Assembly: GCA_019456225.1 (NCBI GenBank)
Contig: VRUI01000053.1
Span: 1 to 33,210, forward strand
From: Planctomycetota bacterium
Lineage (GTDB): Bacteria; Planctomycetota; Phycisphaerae; Sedimentisphaerales; Anaerohalosphaeraceae
DNA length: 33,210 bases
Reading direction: 5' to 3'
In this document: piece by piece, positions 33,204 through 33,210 of the stretch
How positions within the stretch are numbered: the stretch's first letter is position 1
Layout: every line of letters starts with the position of its first letter
Notes under the pieces: model-generated
Databases searched by the model: none
What the model was told of the DNA's origin: nothing
Seen by the model: the letters and a program-made list of their open reading frames with translations, nothing else
Made by a program: the position numbers and the translations under genes

Positions 33204-33210
33204 TTGTTTT

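Larger units (their letters stand above)
11197..33210. mobile_element. Integrative element carrying defence-like cargo (left end seen, right end beyond the window)
   Basis: The left boundary is the duplicated tRNA 3' half. The contents fit a mobile element: AT-rich cargo of signalling, restriction and nucleotide-hydrolase-type genes, followed by small HTH proteins, a primase-helicase, iteron-like repeats and a set of small polyvalent genes. No integrase, capsid or conjugation gene lies in the window. The integrase is predicted near the intact tRNA to the right. Whether it is a phage satellite, an integrative plasmid or a conjugative element cannot be decided here. Confidence 0.65.

Overview
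The window looks like a chromosome segment from a planctomycete, most likely of the Phycisphaerae/Sedimentisphaerales type. This is inferred mainly from the giant secreted CotH/lamin-tail protein with an N-terminal dockerin-like DxDGDxxVxxxD repeat pair, a style common in that group. No rRNA or other marker gene is present to confirm it.

Left part, about 1-11.2 kb, is ordinary chromosome. It holds a HigBA toxin-antitoxin pair with a self-contained promoter/operator, a pgpA-type lipid phosphatase in an operon with a large kinase-like membrane protein of unknown role, and a 1713-residue secreted multidomain CotH protein behind a consensus promoter. About 1.5 kb of AT-rich, gene-poor DNA follows, with at most a decayed acyltransferase remnant.

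The boundary is a 42-base minus-strand copy of the 3' half of an initiator-like tRNA-Met (11197-11238, anticodon loop to discriminator base), followed by what was probably the tRNA terminator (11157-11178). A 3' half without a 5' half is the usual signature of an attachment site. The orientation predicts that the element extends rightward from 11.2 kb past the window end, where the intact tRNA and the integrase should lie.

Inside the element, 11.6-28.1 kb is mostly AT-rich cargo: (a) a cold-shock protein; (b) a plus-strand three-gene cassette of PocR-type soluble histidine kinase, stand-alone receiver and GAF-like/HD phosphohydrolase, the last with a G10 tract near its 5' end; (c) a minus-strand run of Mrr-like endonuclease with two HARE-HTH domains, 4-TM protein, TM-anchored Rossmann-like protein and small HD protein; (d) a tight minus-strand operon of N6-adenine DNA methyltransferase, a protein with two GHKL ATPase modules (MORC/Hsp90-like plus histidine-kinase-like), a receiver-like protein and a ComEC-type metallo-beta-lactamase-fold hydrolase, preceded by a 25-codon ORF, a palindrome and a promoter; (e) an unrecognised plus-strand pair (395 and about 215 residues).

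From 28.1 kb to the end are replication and maintenance genes: an AT-rich repeat cluster that may be an origin, two small HTH proteins, a zinc-ribbon protein, a primase-helicase, and a convergent operon of four small accessory proteins. Overall the element is a tRNA-integrated, replication-competent island whose cargo looks like anti-phage defence. Two separate modules combine histidine-kinase-like ATPases, receiver proteins and hydrolases. I do not recognise either as a named system, although the first resembles the published Detocs logic and the second resembles restriction-modification operons with MORC-like ATPases. Functions of the modules are inference.
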